Shown in pieces: positions 1 to 30,670 of a stretch of DNA of 64,000 nt. Location of the stretch: assembly GCF_963675165.1 (NCBI RefSeq), contig NC_087393.1, positions 5,411,702 to 5,475,701 on the forward strand, in the 5' to 3' direction. The notes beneath the pieces were generated by a model. It was not told the origin of the DNA. It was given only the letters and a program-made list of their open reading frames with translations, and made no database searches. How positions within the stretch are numbered: the first letter of the stretch is position 1; every line of letters starts with the position of its first letter. A program made the translations under genes and the position numbers. Source of the stretch: Halichondria panicea. Taxonomy: Eukaryota > Porifera > Demospongiae > Suberitida > Halichondriidae.

Positions 1-1200
1 GAAAGCTTACAAAGAGACCTTTCAAATGATGTGTTGCAATCCAAAATTTTGTCGGGGGCCTAATTTGTCATTTTTCGGCCTTGGACCATGGGCTCCATGG
101 TATCGCCAAATCGGGGAATACTTTTATCTCTCAAATATGATTTTTGATGACGCCATTTGAATAATTTTTTTCTAAGCTTTCAGAAAATCATAAAAATTTG
201 AGATTGGATCCACGGAATTCAAGTTATGGCAGCCGAAAGAATCCCCAAACCATTGAATGAACGGGATGTAGTTGAACATCTTTCAACAGCCATAACTTGA
301 GTATCGTTGATCTAATGTCAAAAATTTTCGGATTTTCGGAAAGCTTACAAAGAGACCTTTCAAATGATGTGTTGCAATCCAAAATTTTGTCGGGGGCCTA
401 ATTTGTCATTTTTCGGCCTTGGACCATGGGCTCCATGGTATCGCCAAATCGGGGAATACTTTTATCTCTTAAATATGATTTTTGATGACGCCATTTGAAT
501 AATTTTTTCTAAGCTTTCAGAAAATCATAAAAATTTGAGATTGGATCCACGGAATTCAAGTTATGGTAGCCGAAAGAATCCCCAAACCATTGAATGAACG
601 GGATGTAGTTGAACATCTTTCAACAGCCTTAACTTGAGTATCGTTGATCTAATGTCAAAAATTTTCGGATATCGGAAAGCTTAGAAAGAGACCTTTCAAA
701 TGATGTGTTGCAATCCAAAATTTTGTCGGGGGCCTAATTTATCATTTTTCGGCCTTGGACCGTGGGGTATAATCCATGGTATCGCCAAATCGGGGAATAC
801 TTTTATCTCTCAAATATGATTTTTGATGACGCCATTTGAATTATTTTTTTCTAGGCTTTCAGAAAATTTAACATTGGATCCACGGAATTCAAGTTATGGC
901 ATCTGAAAGAGTTGCCGAACCATTGATGGAGGGTGTAGTTGAACAGCCTTAACTTTAGTACCGTTGATCCAATTTCAAAACTTTTATGATTTTCAGAAAA
1001 ATACCTTTCAAATGATGTGTTTCAATCCAAAACGTTGTCGGGGCCCTAATTTGTCGTTTTTCAACCTTGGACTATGGGCTATTATTATCCATGGTATCGC
1101 CAAATTTATTGGTCTTCCAAATATGATACCATTTGAAAGGTCTCTTTCTAAGCTTTCAGAAAGTTATGACCATTTTAGATGTCTCTCTCAAAAGGCCAAT
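1..1200. repeat. Tandem array of ~336-bp foldback repeat (about four units)
   Basis: The start gaaagcttac at 1 recurs at about 339 and 675, giving a period of about 336-338 bp; a fourth, diverged copy begins near 990. Each unit holds a central palindrome (ACCATGG...CCATGGT), a cggggcc/ttttcggcc block, and arms carrying aagctttcagaaaat and its complement, so one unit can fold on itself. The first unit is cut by the window edge. The same element occurs inverted in introns near 31905-32600 and 48270-48640. An open frame of 119 codons at 964-1323 is made mostly of repeat sequence and is not regarded as a gene. Confidence 0.9.
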
Positions 1201-1344
1201 ATTTACAATCAAGTGTTTCCATTGCAGCTACTTGAAGTTCTATACTACCATGCCCATCTCAAAGCTGTCAGCATTCATGGAAGTCGTGCGTTGCATTTAA
1301 TTACCTGTTTCAACTTCACCTAACCTCTCCCTCTCTCTGCACAG

Positions 1345-1753
1345 GATGAGGCCACACTGCAAGAGCACCTCCTGTGCTTCAAGGTACGTATAATACATCA
1401 ATATTGCTGTTCATTGTCTACTCTCTCTTTGCTGCCTCCAGCACAAGACCCGTTGCCTAGTATCAACGAGTAAAGGCACCCAACACCTGGCAGGGGAGGT
1501 GCAGTCTATTTCTGACCTGGACTTCTATATTGATGGGGTCAGTGTGCTACTCTTTATATGAGTGGATATTGTGTTCTAATATCGTGTTATTTTGTCTCTG
1601 TAGGAGATGCTACACATAGCAGACACTAAGATGGCTCGTCGCTATGGTGATTTCTTTATACGACAGATCCACAAGCTAGAGGAGGTAAACCACCAGCCTT
1701 CTATCCATGATTATGACCATCCTACCCTCCCTCCTCAGATCTGTTCCAAATGA
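1345..1753 (+). CDS. 3' end of an unrecognised gene (four exons visible)
   Basis: Four short exons with consensus splice sites join in frame: 1345-1383, 1442-1537, 1604-1684 and 1739-1753, ending at TGA. They encode about 76 residues, starting DEATLQEHLLCF, passing through GEVQSISDLDFYIDGEML and ending HKLEEICSK. The stretch is mostly polar and helix-prone with no cysteine motif or membrane segment. Upstream exons must lie beyond the repeat array or outside the window, because the first exon enters in frame behind a good polypyrimidine acceptor. I do not recognise the family. Splice consistency and codon continuity support a real gene; identity is open. Confidence 0.6.
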
Positions 1754-2136
1754 AGTGCTCATGTTGAATTTATCGTGTGTGCACATGTCATACATTCTCT
1801 GTAGTTGATCACAAACAATGTTTTATTAATATTATGTGTTATGATAATAATTATTAAGAATCAAGAATCGTAAATATGTAGTTGCCCCAGGAGCACATGG
1901 GGAGATCCTCTGCTCCTCATATATTACAGTGGGATGGGTAAAGATCATTAACAACACCGACACACACATTAGAGTTGTCCTGTTAACCATCTTTACCCAT
2001 TATAGAAATAAAGAGGGCGGCGAATATCAGGAAATAATCATCAACATTTTTGCACAAAGATCATATTGAAGAGGATAAACATAGGCACACCACATAATTA
2101 TACTACTACAGTTCAGTCAAAGCTGGTGGTCAGAGT
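1754..2136. other. Intergenic interval between two convergent genes
   Basis: AT-rich stretch between the stop of the plus-strand gene and the stop of the minus-strand POLDIP3-like gene, so it should carry both 3' UTRs. Apart from aataaag-type A-rich stretches near 2005-2010, no gene, RNA or repeat was recognised. Confidence 0.5.
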
Positions 2137-4691
<2,555 letters not shown>

Positions 4692-5226
4692 TGTTGGACC
4701 GATCGTATTTATTAAATAAAGTTGAGGGAATAACGAGATAGTCTTGATATCAGATACAAGTATATATATATATATATGGGCGTTCACTTCACGGCCGGCC
4801 AGCTGTGTGCTGTGAGGTATACTTGGGAGGATGATCTCTTTGTCAGACTTGTTGGATGATAAATAGTAGGTGGGTGATCCACAGCGCAGCCTGGATAGTT
4901 AGGGTCGTTTATCGGTTCAGTGGACCTGAAGGTACTTCACAGAGAGGCTAGTCTTGTGCTTCTCTTTCACTTGAATAGCTAGCTTGAAACACAGTTTCTT
5001 GTCTTGTAACGTATGTTGGGTGTCGAACAACACGTGTAGTTAATTAAATTGACTATAGTGACCTCATCATGACGTCATAATTAACCTAATAATGAACTCT
5101 TTGATCGTGTTTAGACACGCCCCTTTGTTATTGAATGGGCGTGTCTTGCTAGGATAATTCATGGCCGGGAGACACACGGTACACACACAACATGATGACA
5201 GTGCTGCTCTGCTATAGTTAGCTGTC
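4692..5226. promoter_or_regulatory. Shared divergent promoter region POLDIP3/TRAF7
   Basis: 535 bp separate the two head-to-head start codons, so both promoters and 5' UTRs must lie here. A short (TA)n run sits at 4760-4778, only about 70 bp from the POLDIP3-like start. A ~20-bp direct or inverted echo (tgggcgtgtct / agacacgcccc) occurs at 5110-5150. No defined core element can be named from sequence alone. Confidence 0.5.
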
Positions 5227-10319
<5,093 letters not shown>

Positions 10320-12089
10320 AGACCACACCCCCAGTGGAAGAATCCCTTCAAGTGCCCTAACATGAACTCTTTTATTATTATATAGCTCTCAATGCATTCA
10401 TTTCACCTTCATAAATTAATATCTATCAAATAATTAATCGAACAAAACTTAAGTAAATGTATTATGCTTAATTAGGAGGTCAATATTGAGGGGCTGACGT
10501 ACTGATCAGTGCATAATTATTATTATGCATGTACATTGCATTGTACGTTTTGAGCTTATCTGCGGCCTGGAATAGAGGCTGCATTATTAGTGAGTTAGTG
10601 ATCTGATGATCACTACGAAAGCGCTGCTAGATCTACGCATGCGCAGTTTATCAGTGATAGCGATGTCAGACCGATTTTCATTTTTGCTATTTCTAACTCC
10701 TATGTATTACTATCTCTTTTGAACACTCTAGGCAAACCAGAAAAACTTTACTGCACTGGATTTGATCAAGCGAATGCAGAGATACAGAGTTTTGAAGAAC
10801 ACTAGTCAGGGAAAAATTCGTACAAAAATGTACCGCATTTTAATGTACTTGGGTGGGACTTATGAAATTTGTTGTTAATACCGGAAATGATCTTAAAGTT
10901 AGCATATCTGCTGAACCGCTTGGTCTATTCTCTTTCAAAAAGTATGAAATGGACACTCAGGACTCAGGAGTTAACATTGTAACCATTTGATATCTATTTT
11001 ATGAAGTTTATAATGTTTCTGTAATGTATATCTTTATGATGTCCCTATAATAGTATGATGTCTCCTGCTTCAGAGAGTTCTTTTGGATTTAAAGTAACCA
11101 TGCTATCTTTTCTTTCGTACAGTATATTGTATCATGTTTCAGAACTCTCATCAATGTCCACCTTACGCTTGTATCTGTTTCTTGATCTTTATAAGCAATT
11201 TTTCTCATTTGGTCTAAATAATTCGTTTTTAGTGTGATGTAGATTTAAGGCCATACAACTATAAATCTATGATACAACTCTGTTGACAGCTTCTAATTAA
11301 TACAGTAGATTACTCTTGTCTTTTTTGTGTGCAAATTGAATCAGTTCTTGCAATTTAATAGTTTTGGTAGATTACATTGTTGTCCCTGGAATTCTCTCCA
11401 ATCTTTCTTGTTTCTTTTCAACAGAGGCTTTCAGATTGCTTCAATAATTACTTTCAGTAACTTCTAAGAACTTCTAAGAAATAAATACAGCTATTGGTAC
11501 ACTTGGCTTGATTTTACTGCATTTCTATTCTCAGCTCCACCCATCTATCCATGCAATATGTGATTCCGCAAGAAATAAAAGCTTATTGTAGCAACTTTTT
11601 GCATAATCTGGAGAGAGTTAGAGATGAAAGACATGCTCACTTGTGTTTTTGTTCATTTTCATGTTTGGTTGCCAAAATGATGATCACCTTTGAGAAAAAA
11701 TCACACACAAAACAAGAATCAAATGCTAAAATCATAAAAAACTGTTATAAAAATCAAATTCTACGCTATTTTTTACCCCTGGGAACAGCTGTTGTTTGCT
11801 AGACTCTTCCAGGGCTTGCGGAAAGCCCTTCTTGTTCACTCACTTTCTGGTCCCGTTTTTTACCATTGAATTACTGTACGAAAATACGCCCACGCACTAC
11901 TTCCGGTCTGACATCTCTATAATATCAGACAATGATCAGACGCTTTACTGAGCATGCGCATGAGGTCATCGCAACTTCGCAACGCCATTCGCGGAGAGTG
12001 CTGTGCAGCTTTGCTAAAAATAATGCCCTATTAATTTTAGTTCTAGAGAGAGTCATTTAGTGCTTCTGATATTAACCGAGCAAGACATA
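10320..12089. other. Gene-free interval; candidate non-autonomous DNA element
   Basis: No spliced or open coding sequence could be supported across 1.8 kb. Two inverted segments are visible. Left, 10635-10672 contains gcatgcgcagt and ends gatgtcagacc. Right, about 11905-11965 starts ggtctgacatc and ends ctgagcatgcgcat. They could be imperfect ends of a ~1.3-kb element. The palindromic gcatgcgc motif also resembles NRF1-type promoter sites, so the right copy may belong to the homeobox promoter instead. A small direct duplication (gaacttctaa twice) is at 11463-11483. Confidence 0.3.
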
Positions 12090-13010
12090 ATGCCTCGGAG
12101 GAGGAGCTTCAGTCTCCGCTCTCACGGTGACAGTCGGACAAGCCCTACTGAGGAGAGAGAGCACATTCTCGGCCGCTTGTCTGATAGCCTTGCTCCAGCA
12201 GAAGACACAGTATCGGATGATGACAGTACTTACTATACAAATGGCCCTAGTGGCAGTGCCGCCGCGTCCTCTTCTCCCTATGTGCAAACACGCAGCTCAG
12301 CATCATGGGTCTCTTCCTTGCGCAGCCTTCTCAAGAGGCTGCCTAAGTCCCCCACCAAGCACGGACAAGCTGCAGAGCCGGTCACTCTAGCAGGTATAAT
12401 AGACGACACAGTGCCTCAGAATGAGGAGGAACTCAATGCGTTTCTTGATGATGTATGGCGGAAGAACCTCGCTGATAGTCCACACACCAGCTCCTCTCCG
12501 GGTCCTGTCTCAAACTATAGCAAAAGAATAACAGAGCTCAAGGATTTATTCGATTGCAAGATGGCTGAGATCTCGCAAAGAGAGGCCACCTACATTAATG
12601 AACTAATGTCCTGTGACGATACTACCCCTCTTATCACAGCCTCGCAAATAGCCTCAATCGACGAGGAATTGCGAAGGATGATGTTGGAATCTAAACTCAG
12701 CTACAAGTTTGATAAGTTACGCTTGAGATTGAAGCAAGAAGTGGCGCAGACAGTGTTAGGCCTTCAGTCAGAGTACATCCAAGCAGGACCACCTCAGAAA
12801 AATCAGAGATTGAAATCCAAAGCAACTAAACTTTTGAACGAATGGTTTGACTTTCACCTTGACAACCCGTACCCTAGCGAGGCAGAGAAACAGCTACTGG
12901 CTTATCAGTGCGGGATAACAGTGGAGCAACTGTCAACGTGGTTCTGTAACAAGAGATCACGGAGTAAGAAGATGTTAGCCCTCCACGGAAGACAGAGCAA
13001 GACACTATGA
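12090..13010 (+). CDS. PBC-class (Pbx-like) TALE homeodomain protein, uninterrupted
   Basis: Single open frame of about 306 aa from ATG at 12090 (MPRRRSFSLRSHGD) to TGA. A Ser-rich N-terminal third is followed by a helical PBC-B-like region (YSKRITELKDLFDCKM, then SIDEELRRMM and EVAQTVLGLQSEYIQAG). That region abuts a 63-residue TALE homeodomain. The homeodomain has the NPYPSEAEK loop, CGITVEQLSTWFCNKRSRSKK recognition helix, and invariant W48, F49, N51 and R53. The PBC-B plus NPYPSE spacing equals Pbx/Exd. Position 50 is Cys where Pbx has Gly. Family role: DNA-binding cofactor of Hox/Meis proteins in the nucleus. No intron is visible, unusual beside multi-exon neighbours, hinting at a retroposed origin (inference). 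A PBC-A domain was not recognised. Confidence 0.88.
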   Translation: MPRRRSFSLRSHGDSRTSPTEEREHILGRLSDSLAPAEDTVSDDDSTYYTNGPSGSAAASSSPYVQTRSSASWVSSLRSLLKRLPKSPTKHGQAAEPVTLAGIIDDTVPQNEEELNAFLDDVWRKNLADSPHTSSSPGPVSNYSKRITELKDLFDCKMAEISQREATYINELMSCDDTTPLITASQIASIDEELRRMMLESKLSYKFDKLRLRLKQEVAQTVLGLQSEYIQAGPPQKNQRLKSKATKLLNEWFDFHLDNPYPSEAEKQLLAYQCGITVEQLSTWFCNKRSRSKKMLALHGRQSKTL

Positions 13011-13151
13011 ACTGACTAGCAAGTTTTGTACACAAGTCATGTGTCATGTTAATATTTTCACAGTGTTTATATTTTTTGTAATAATACACTTTTATAGAGA
13101 TTTTGTTTTGTACAACCAATGACACAGTAATTATACAAAGTAGCAGAATAA

Positions 13152-15711
13152 TTATTTTCCTATACAAAAATCCTTAAACACAACATCAAGAATCTCTTCA
13201 ATGCCAACTTTGCCAGTGATTCTACCTAAGTGTCTAATAGATGTTCTCAGCTCTTCAGCTGCCAAGTCCAAACTCTTGTCCCAGTAATCTGGCTCAAGTG
13301 TGAGACCTGTAGCAAATGAATAGGGCCATTGTAAGAGCACAGTAGGATGGTACTTAAGACAACAAGGAACTCCATTTAACAGGAATGCATCTTAATGAGC
13401 TACAAGAAGTTAAGACAATGTATGTAGTCTCACTCATAAAGTTTCCTAGAGCTTCCTGACTCAACGTGAGTTGCTGGCGATGTCGTGCTTGTGTTATACT
13501 GGGGTTGCCAGCCAAAGGGTTTCCACACCTAACAAAAACATGGCACATGATTGATTGTACACACCCTACAGCAACTCACATTTTTTCCAGAATGCTCTTT
13601 AATTGCTGTAGAAATCCCTCCACCCCTTCCTCTGTTTTGCACGACATCCAGCATAGTTTTATCTTACTCTCCTCACTGATAGATGCATGCCATTGCTTTA
13701 CATCGCCATCTGACAAGAGATCTGCCTTGTTCAGTACCACTATTGTGTCATGATCGTTAAACACATTCTCGGCTGGGTTGTGTGGGTGTAGAAACAGCTG
13801 TGCCAGGTCAGAGGGGGTGGTGTCAGGGTTACACAGGTGGTCATTTATGAGTTGAGAGGATAGGAGTGATGAGTCAGCAATAAGAATCTTCAAATCAGCA
13901 TTCTCAGCTCTGCAATGACACATGCAATAAAGCAATAAGAAATATAGTGTACTATTCTGTACGTGTATCTCTATCAAAGAGCTACAAGTGCACAACATTA
14001 GTTGTGAAATTGGACAATCCTTACTCAAGTTATGGCTAATCTCAAAGGCTATAGTCCATGCTTTTCCGCAAAAATGGAGATTTCGACCAGAAAGCAATCA
14101 CTGATTTAAACACATCATTAGATAGACCTTTCAAAGAGCTACAATACGCAGTTTGAAATTACGCAATTCTAACTCCAATTATGAGCGTTCAAAGTAGACA
14201 CCAAAACAGGAAGATTCTCTGCAATAATTAACACACCTTTGCAGAGCCCTTCGAACTCCCTCCTGCTCTATAGGGTTTGTAGACTCTCGTATACCAGCCG
14301 TGTCGCTATGGGTAACGTAAACATCAGGACATTATAATGTCGAACTCACCTCAGTACAATGGGGTAGCCAGAAATGTCCAGAGCTGACTCTAGTACATCT
14401 CGAGTGGTGCCAGCTTGTGGGGACACTATAGCAGCTGGACGCTGACCTGAGAGCATACTAATACACTGCCTAAGGGCATACAACTTTTTGTAAGCTCACA
14501 GAGTATGTTAAGGAGACTGCTTTTGCCCGCGTTGGGAGCTCCTACGATTGCCACATGTACTCCACTGCGTAGTCTCTCTCCACGGCGACCATCGTTAAGG
14601 TGAACCTCGACCTCTGTTAGCAGCTCCTTCACCTCGCTCCTCACTAGGATAAGGGGGCGTGTCTATATTGCATACAATGTAACAAGTACCTTGAGGCAAT
14701 ACATTGTCCCCGATATTCTCATCTTCCCCAAAGTCGATGACAGCTTCAATATGGGCTACTAACTGCAAAACAGTTGATTAGGGGACATGCAACTGATCAG
14801 TTAGTGTAGTTACCTGTGTAAGTTTTGTGGTCCAATTTTTATACAGTCTCCCCAGATCACCCTACAAAATAAGAATGACCTACATACGTATGTACGGGTG
14901 TTTAGGAAGACATACCTCCATTTGTCTGAGTGCTTGCTTCCTCTGGGCTTCTGTTTCAGCATGGATGAGATCGCCCAATCCCTCTACCTCTGTCAGTCCA
15001 AGTTTGCCATTGAAGAATGCTCTCTTGGTGAAGTCTCCTGGTTCAGCGTGTCTACAACCAGCCACGCCCTCCAGTGCTCCTAGGAGACCCACTACCACAG
15101 CTGGTCCCCCGTGACTCTGCAGCTCCAGGCAGTCCTCTCCAGTGAAGCTGTGTGGACCTGTGCACTACACTGAATGTGGCATGGGAACGAATGGACACAC
15201 CTGGGAACCACAGTACAAGGCCGTGGTCAATAGTATCTCCACTGCGGGGGTCCACTAGTCTCCGGAAGAGGGCGTGTCTCGCCTGTGGGGGGCGCTCTAG
15301 TCCAGTGATCTTCAACAGGGCCTACAACACAGGGGGGATTAGCGGCAGAGCTCAGTGAGACTCACTCACATCTTTAGCATGTGGTCCAGTTGCTCTGATC
15401 ACTGCCACTCCTGCATTGCAGTAAATTAACATTTTGAAACGACAGAGTGGGAATTATACAGACATTGGGTCCATATTTTACGAAGTGGAACATAATTATT
15501 TTTCAATAAAATAAAATAATGTTCTGGGGGGGGTGGTCCAAGTTGTTATGTACATACCACATTTCCCGTACCCAGAGGAGAGAGCAAATACTGTATCACT
15601 AGTAGAGAAGAATGATGAAAAGTGTCTGCTCCTCCTACAGTGTGTGCTGCAGCCTCTCACTCTGCACACTGCAAGTGTTGTGAGCTTCTGCAGAACTCTC
15701 CTCAGAGCCAT
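13152..15711 (-). CDS. GTPBP3: Mitochondrial tRNA modification GTPase (MnmE/TrmE family)
   Basis: Twelve exons sum to 522 codons: 15558-15711, 15370-15410, 15201-15321, 14916-15157, 14814-14861, 14690-14762, 14500-14643, 14350-14446, 14237-14305, 13580-13909, 13434-13528 and 13152-13306. An Arg/Ser-rich presequence ([20 protein letters not shown]) suits mitochondrial import. The TrmE N-domain follows ([49 protein letters not shown]). The G domain has G1 GAPNAGKSS, the GTTRDV element, G3 DTAGIR and G4 NKAD. The C-terminus FCIGK carries the catalytic Cys motif typical of MnmE. Role: with MTO1, forms the wobble-uridine taurinomethyl modification of mitochondrial tRNAs. It is head-to-head with LRRK, 190 bp apart. 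Confidence 0.95.
13960..14210. repeat. Foldback-superfamily repeat (family 3) in GTPBP3 intron
   Basis: Contains ctctatcaaagagctacaag, then gtgaaattggacaatcctta, then actcaagttatggc, and a second half with cacatcattagatag, cctttcaaagagctac and actccaattatgag. These motifs match the intronic segments at 25010-25120 and 38515-38630. It is related to the CCATGG foldback elements by the shared ccataacttgagtt end. Confidence 0.6.
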
Positions 15712-15901
15712 GTGGCACTTCTAGCAACAGGGGGAATTCCCGTAGGATTTCCAAGGGGGCGTTGCTGAACCTTGTGCTCTCATTACGTACATCATATCGG
15801 AGCACGTTGGAAGACAATACACTGTATATATATACTGTAGATCTACTATACTAAAGCTATTTTAACTACTCTCTACTGTGTCTAGCGTCAAGCAACTAAG
15901 A
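15712..15901. promoter_or_regulatory. Short divergent promoter GTPBP3/LRRK
   Basis: Only 190 bp lie between the two start codons. The interval contains a tatatata run at about 15826-15834 and must hold both 5' leaders; a 5' UTR acceptor-like gtgtctag lies just before the LRRK ATG. Confidence 0.5.
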
Positions 15902-28388
<12,487 letters not shown>

Positions 28389-28664
28389 TTGAATCTGTGT
28401 GTACTTTTAATTTGCTGTTGAAAATCATTAATTTTATATCTTTTCTATAATTATCGTTTTCCCTTGAAAAATGTTAATCACAAATTACAATAGTTACTAT
28501 AGCAATCAACAGTCAATGACATAACTATAGCAATCAACAGTCAATGACATATAGCATGCGATTAATTCAAGAGTGAACAAACATTGAGATATAACAGTGA
28601 AACCATCAAATGCACAAGACACGGTTCATACACACAGCACAGTGCTATTAAATGGTCGTCACTA
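28389..28664. other. Convergent 3' region LRRK/RPS15A
   Basis: 276 bp between two stop codons, holding both 3' UTRs. A direct duplication of about 29 bp (actatagcaatcaacagtca twice, around 28496-28550) is the only recognisable structure. Confidence 0.6.
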
Positions 28665-29437
28665 CTAATAAAAGAATCCGAGAATTTTGCCACCAGTTTT
28701 CTTTCTTCTTGCCTCCTCGTGATCTAGTATCCCTGACGATGTCGTGAGGACCAGGAACCTGCAGAGAGAGGGAGAGAGTAACAGAGCAATTCCAATCATT
28801 ACAAGTTGTACATAATTATTGTAATAACAACACTATACACGTAACTTTAATTAATACAACCAGGAATATTTATACTAAGGTAAGATAGGGGAAGAATGGT
28901 GGAGAGCAGGCAGACATAATTATAGAATCAAATAATAGCTGGTTGATGTCCAGCGGGTTCGTTCTGATCATAGCATCCGCGCAGACCATGTAGGAAACAT
29001 TAGCCTGTTGGAGACTCACCCAAACTGTCTGGATGGCAGCAGGCTGGAGGCCCACCTCTCAATGGCACCCACACCAACATCAAACCGGGGACTGATGACA
29101 CCACACTTATTGAGACGACCGTTGAGGAACACCACCACCTTGCCAGCACGATGGTCGTCTACTATCTCAAACTCATCAATGTAACCTGGAGAAGAAGTAA
29201 GAAAATAGAGATCTAATACAAACCGTAAAACTGGTGACGCTTGTAAGTACCACCATCGTAGCGTCAAGTATGTGTGTGTGTAATGGTCATCTCTCTGTGC
29301 TCACCATGTTTCATCATGACAGTCAGGAACTTGACGATCACCTTAGAGCAGGGTCTGATAAGCACTTGTCGCTTGCCCCTCTTCTCAGCATTACAGATGG
29401 CCACTAAGGCATCACTCAGCACATTCATGCGAACCAT
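28665..29437 (-). CDS. RPS15A: 40S ribosomal protein uS8 (RPS15A)
   Basis: Three exons (29305-29437, 29020-29185, 28665-28758) give 130 aa, the exact length of the animal protein. It starts [11 protein letters not shown], passes through [37 protein letters not shown] and [15 protein letters not shown], and ends [14 protein letters not shown]. It is a core component of the small ribosomal subunit. A further 5' UTR intron is likely (acceptor-like sequence just upstream of the ATG) but was not placed. It is divergent from MSRB1 with 286 bp between starts. Confidence 0.97.
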
Positions 29438-29723
29438 GACTACGGAAAGAAAGCACAGAGTAGTATTAGCAGCTTCCCTTGGGGAGTATTTATTATTCTA
29501 GGCAACGATTACAATAGATTCATTAGCTTCGACACACCATGCGTACCTGTCCACTTGTACTTGGAAAGAAGGAGTAAGTGCGCATGCGCGCCCATGAGCC
29601 CCACCTCCACTCCACCTTGGAGGTGTGAGCTATTTCTTAAAGGTCAGCATTATTTTCAGACAGAGACATCTCTCAACTTGACTTCTCTTTACTTTTCAAG
29701 GATTATCCAAAGAGACTTCCAAG

Positions 29724-30345
29724 ATGTCGTTCTGTGGCTGGGGTGGTGAGAAGTACAAAGATCATTTTGATGATGGTGAGTTATTGAGGATTGGTTGGGG
29801 AATTCTCTACTAGCTAGCTAGCTATATATTCATGGCATGGCATGGTATCAGTTTCTTCTTGAGTCACAATTCTGATAGCAATTCTGATAGAAAACCCAGC
29901 CTAGAGTCCTTGTGGTGTCTATCCTTAAGTACTGTTCATAGCTTGTTGTGAATAACTAAATGTACTGTGTATAGTTCTTTGCCAAAGACTTTGGTACCGA
30001 TAAATATTTTGTAATTTCATTTCTACCAACACCCACCATGCAGGAGTATACGTGTGCTCCCAGTGTGGCTATGAGCTGTTTGCCAGCACTAAGAAGTTTG
30101 AGCACAACTCTCCCTGGCCTGCCTTCACGGAGACGGTTCACCCTGACAGCGTATCCAAGTACAACGAGTCCGCCTCTGCCCTCAAGGTCTCCTGTGGCAA
30201 GTGTGGCAACGGACTAGGCCACGAGTTTCTTAACGACGGACCTACGCAGGGCCAATCCCGTTTCTGAATATTCTCGTCCTCCCTTTCCTTTAAGGGGAAA
30301 GGAGAGGGCGTGACAACCGGGGAGGGGGCAGGAGGAAGCAAGTAA
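29724..30345 (+). CDS. MSRB1: Methionine-R-sulfoxide reductase B1, selenoprotein
   Basis: Two exons (29724-29775, 30044-30345) encode 117 aa if TGA at 30265-30267 is read as selenocysteine (residue 92). [18 protein letters not shown] is followed by [12 protein letters not shown] (first zinc CxxC), [22 protein letters not shown] (second CxxC) and [24 protein letters not shown]. The sequence after the TGA matches the tail of vertebrate MSRB1 (Sec then IFSSSL), so the TGA is recoded, not terminal. The true stop is TAA at 30343. Function: reduces methionine-R-sulfoxide in the cytosol and nucleus, for example on actin, with Sec as the catalytic nucleophile. A candidate SECIS lies at 30439-30511. 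Confidence 0.93.
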
Positions 30346-30438
30346 ACGCACGGGGACTATTGTATATACTATTATAGGCTGATATAGGCTGATATTTTTA
30401 GCTCCAGTAATTATGTTTATTTATTGTTTTTGTTATAT

Positions 30439-30511
30439 ACACTGTGTTTGTGATGCCTCTGAGCTCATCCCTCATGTCAGGGTGCTCACTGGCTGAGGAC
30501 TGTCACTGTGT
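30439..30511 (+). promoter_or_regulatory. Candidate SECIS element in MSRB1 3' UTR
   Basis: Lower helix acactgtg (30439-30446) pairs with cactgtgt (30504-30511) with one mismatch. The non-Watson-Crick core would be GTGA (30450-30453) opposite TGAG (30494-30497). The upper helix is GCC-tc-TGAGC (30455-30464) with GCTCA-ct-GGC (30484-30493). An apical mini-stem CCCT/AGGG suggests a form II SECIS. Deviations: G instead of A at the first core position, and no clear AA in the apical bulge (C-rich instead, as in a minority of SECIS). Found by manual folding only. Confidence 0.45.
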
Positions 30512-30670
30512 TCAGCAGAAACCTTTACGCTGTCATATGATTATAATTATTGTGTGTGCAAGTTGAATTGTGATACATAATTTTGTTGACACAATGTCAT
30601 TGCTGACGATGCATATAAAGAGGTAGTTTCCTTTGCGGTGTCCGGTGTGTGTGAATACCTAATAACAAGC

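Noticed and set aside
964-1323. 119-codon open frame on the plus strand
   Set aside because: It lies mostly in the fourth unit of the foldback repeat and has no homology or splice support.
11551-11802. 83-codon open frame between TRAF7 and the homeobox gene
   Set aside because: AT-rich, no recognisable motif and no splice or neighbour support.
12060-12089. Upstream in-frame extension of the homeobox protein
   Set aside because: The first codon would be GTG; the first ATG is at 12090.
30265-30267. TGA as the stop of MSRB1
   Set aside because: It lies at the conserved selenocysteine position, and downstream codons match the family tail.
30525-30600. Second SECIS candidate starting at ATGA near 30537
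   Set aside because: The spacing from core to apical AA is too long (about 19 nt) and the lower helix does not form; the 30439-30511 fold is better.
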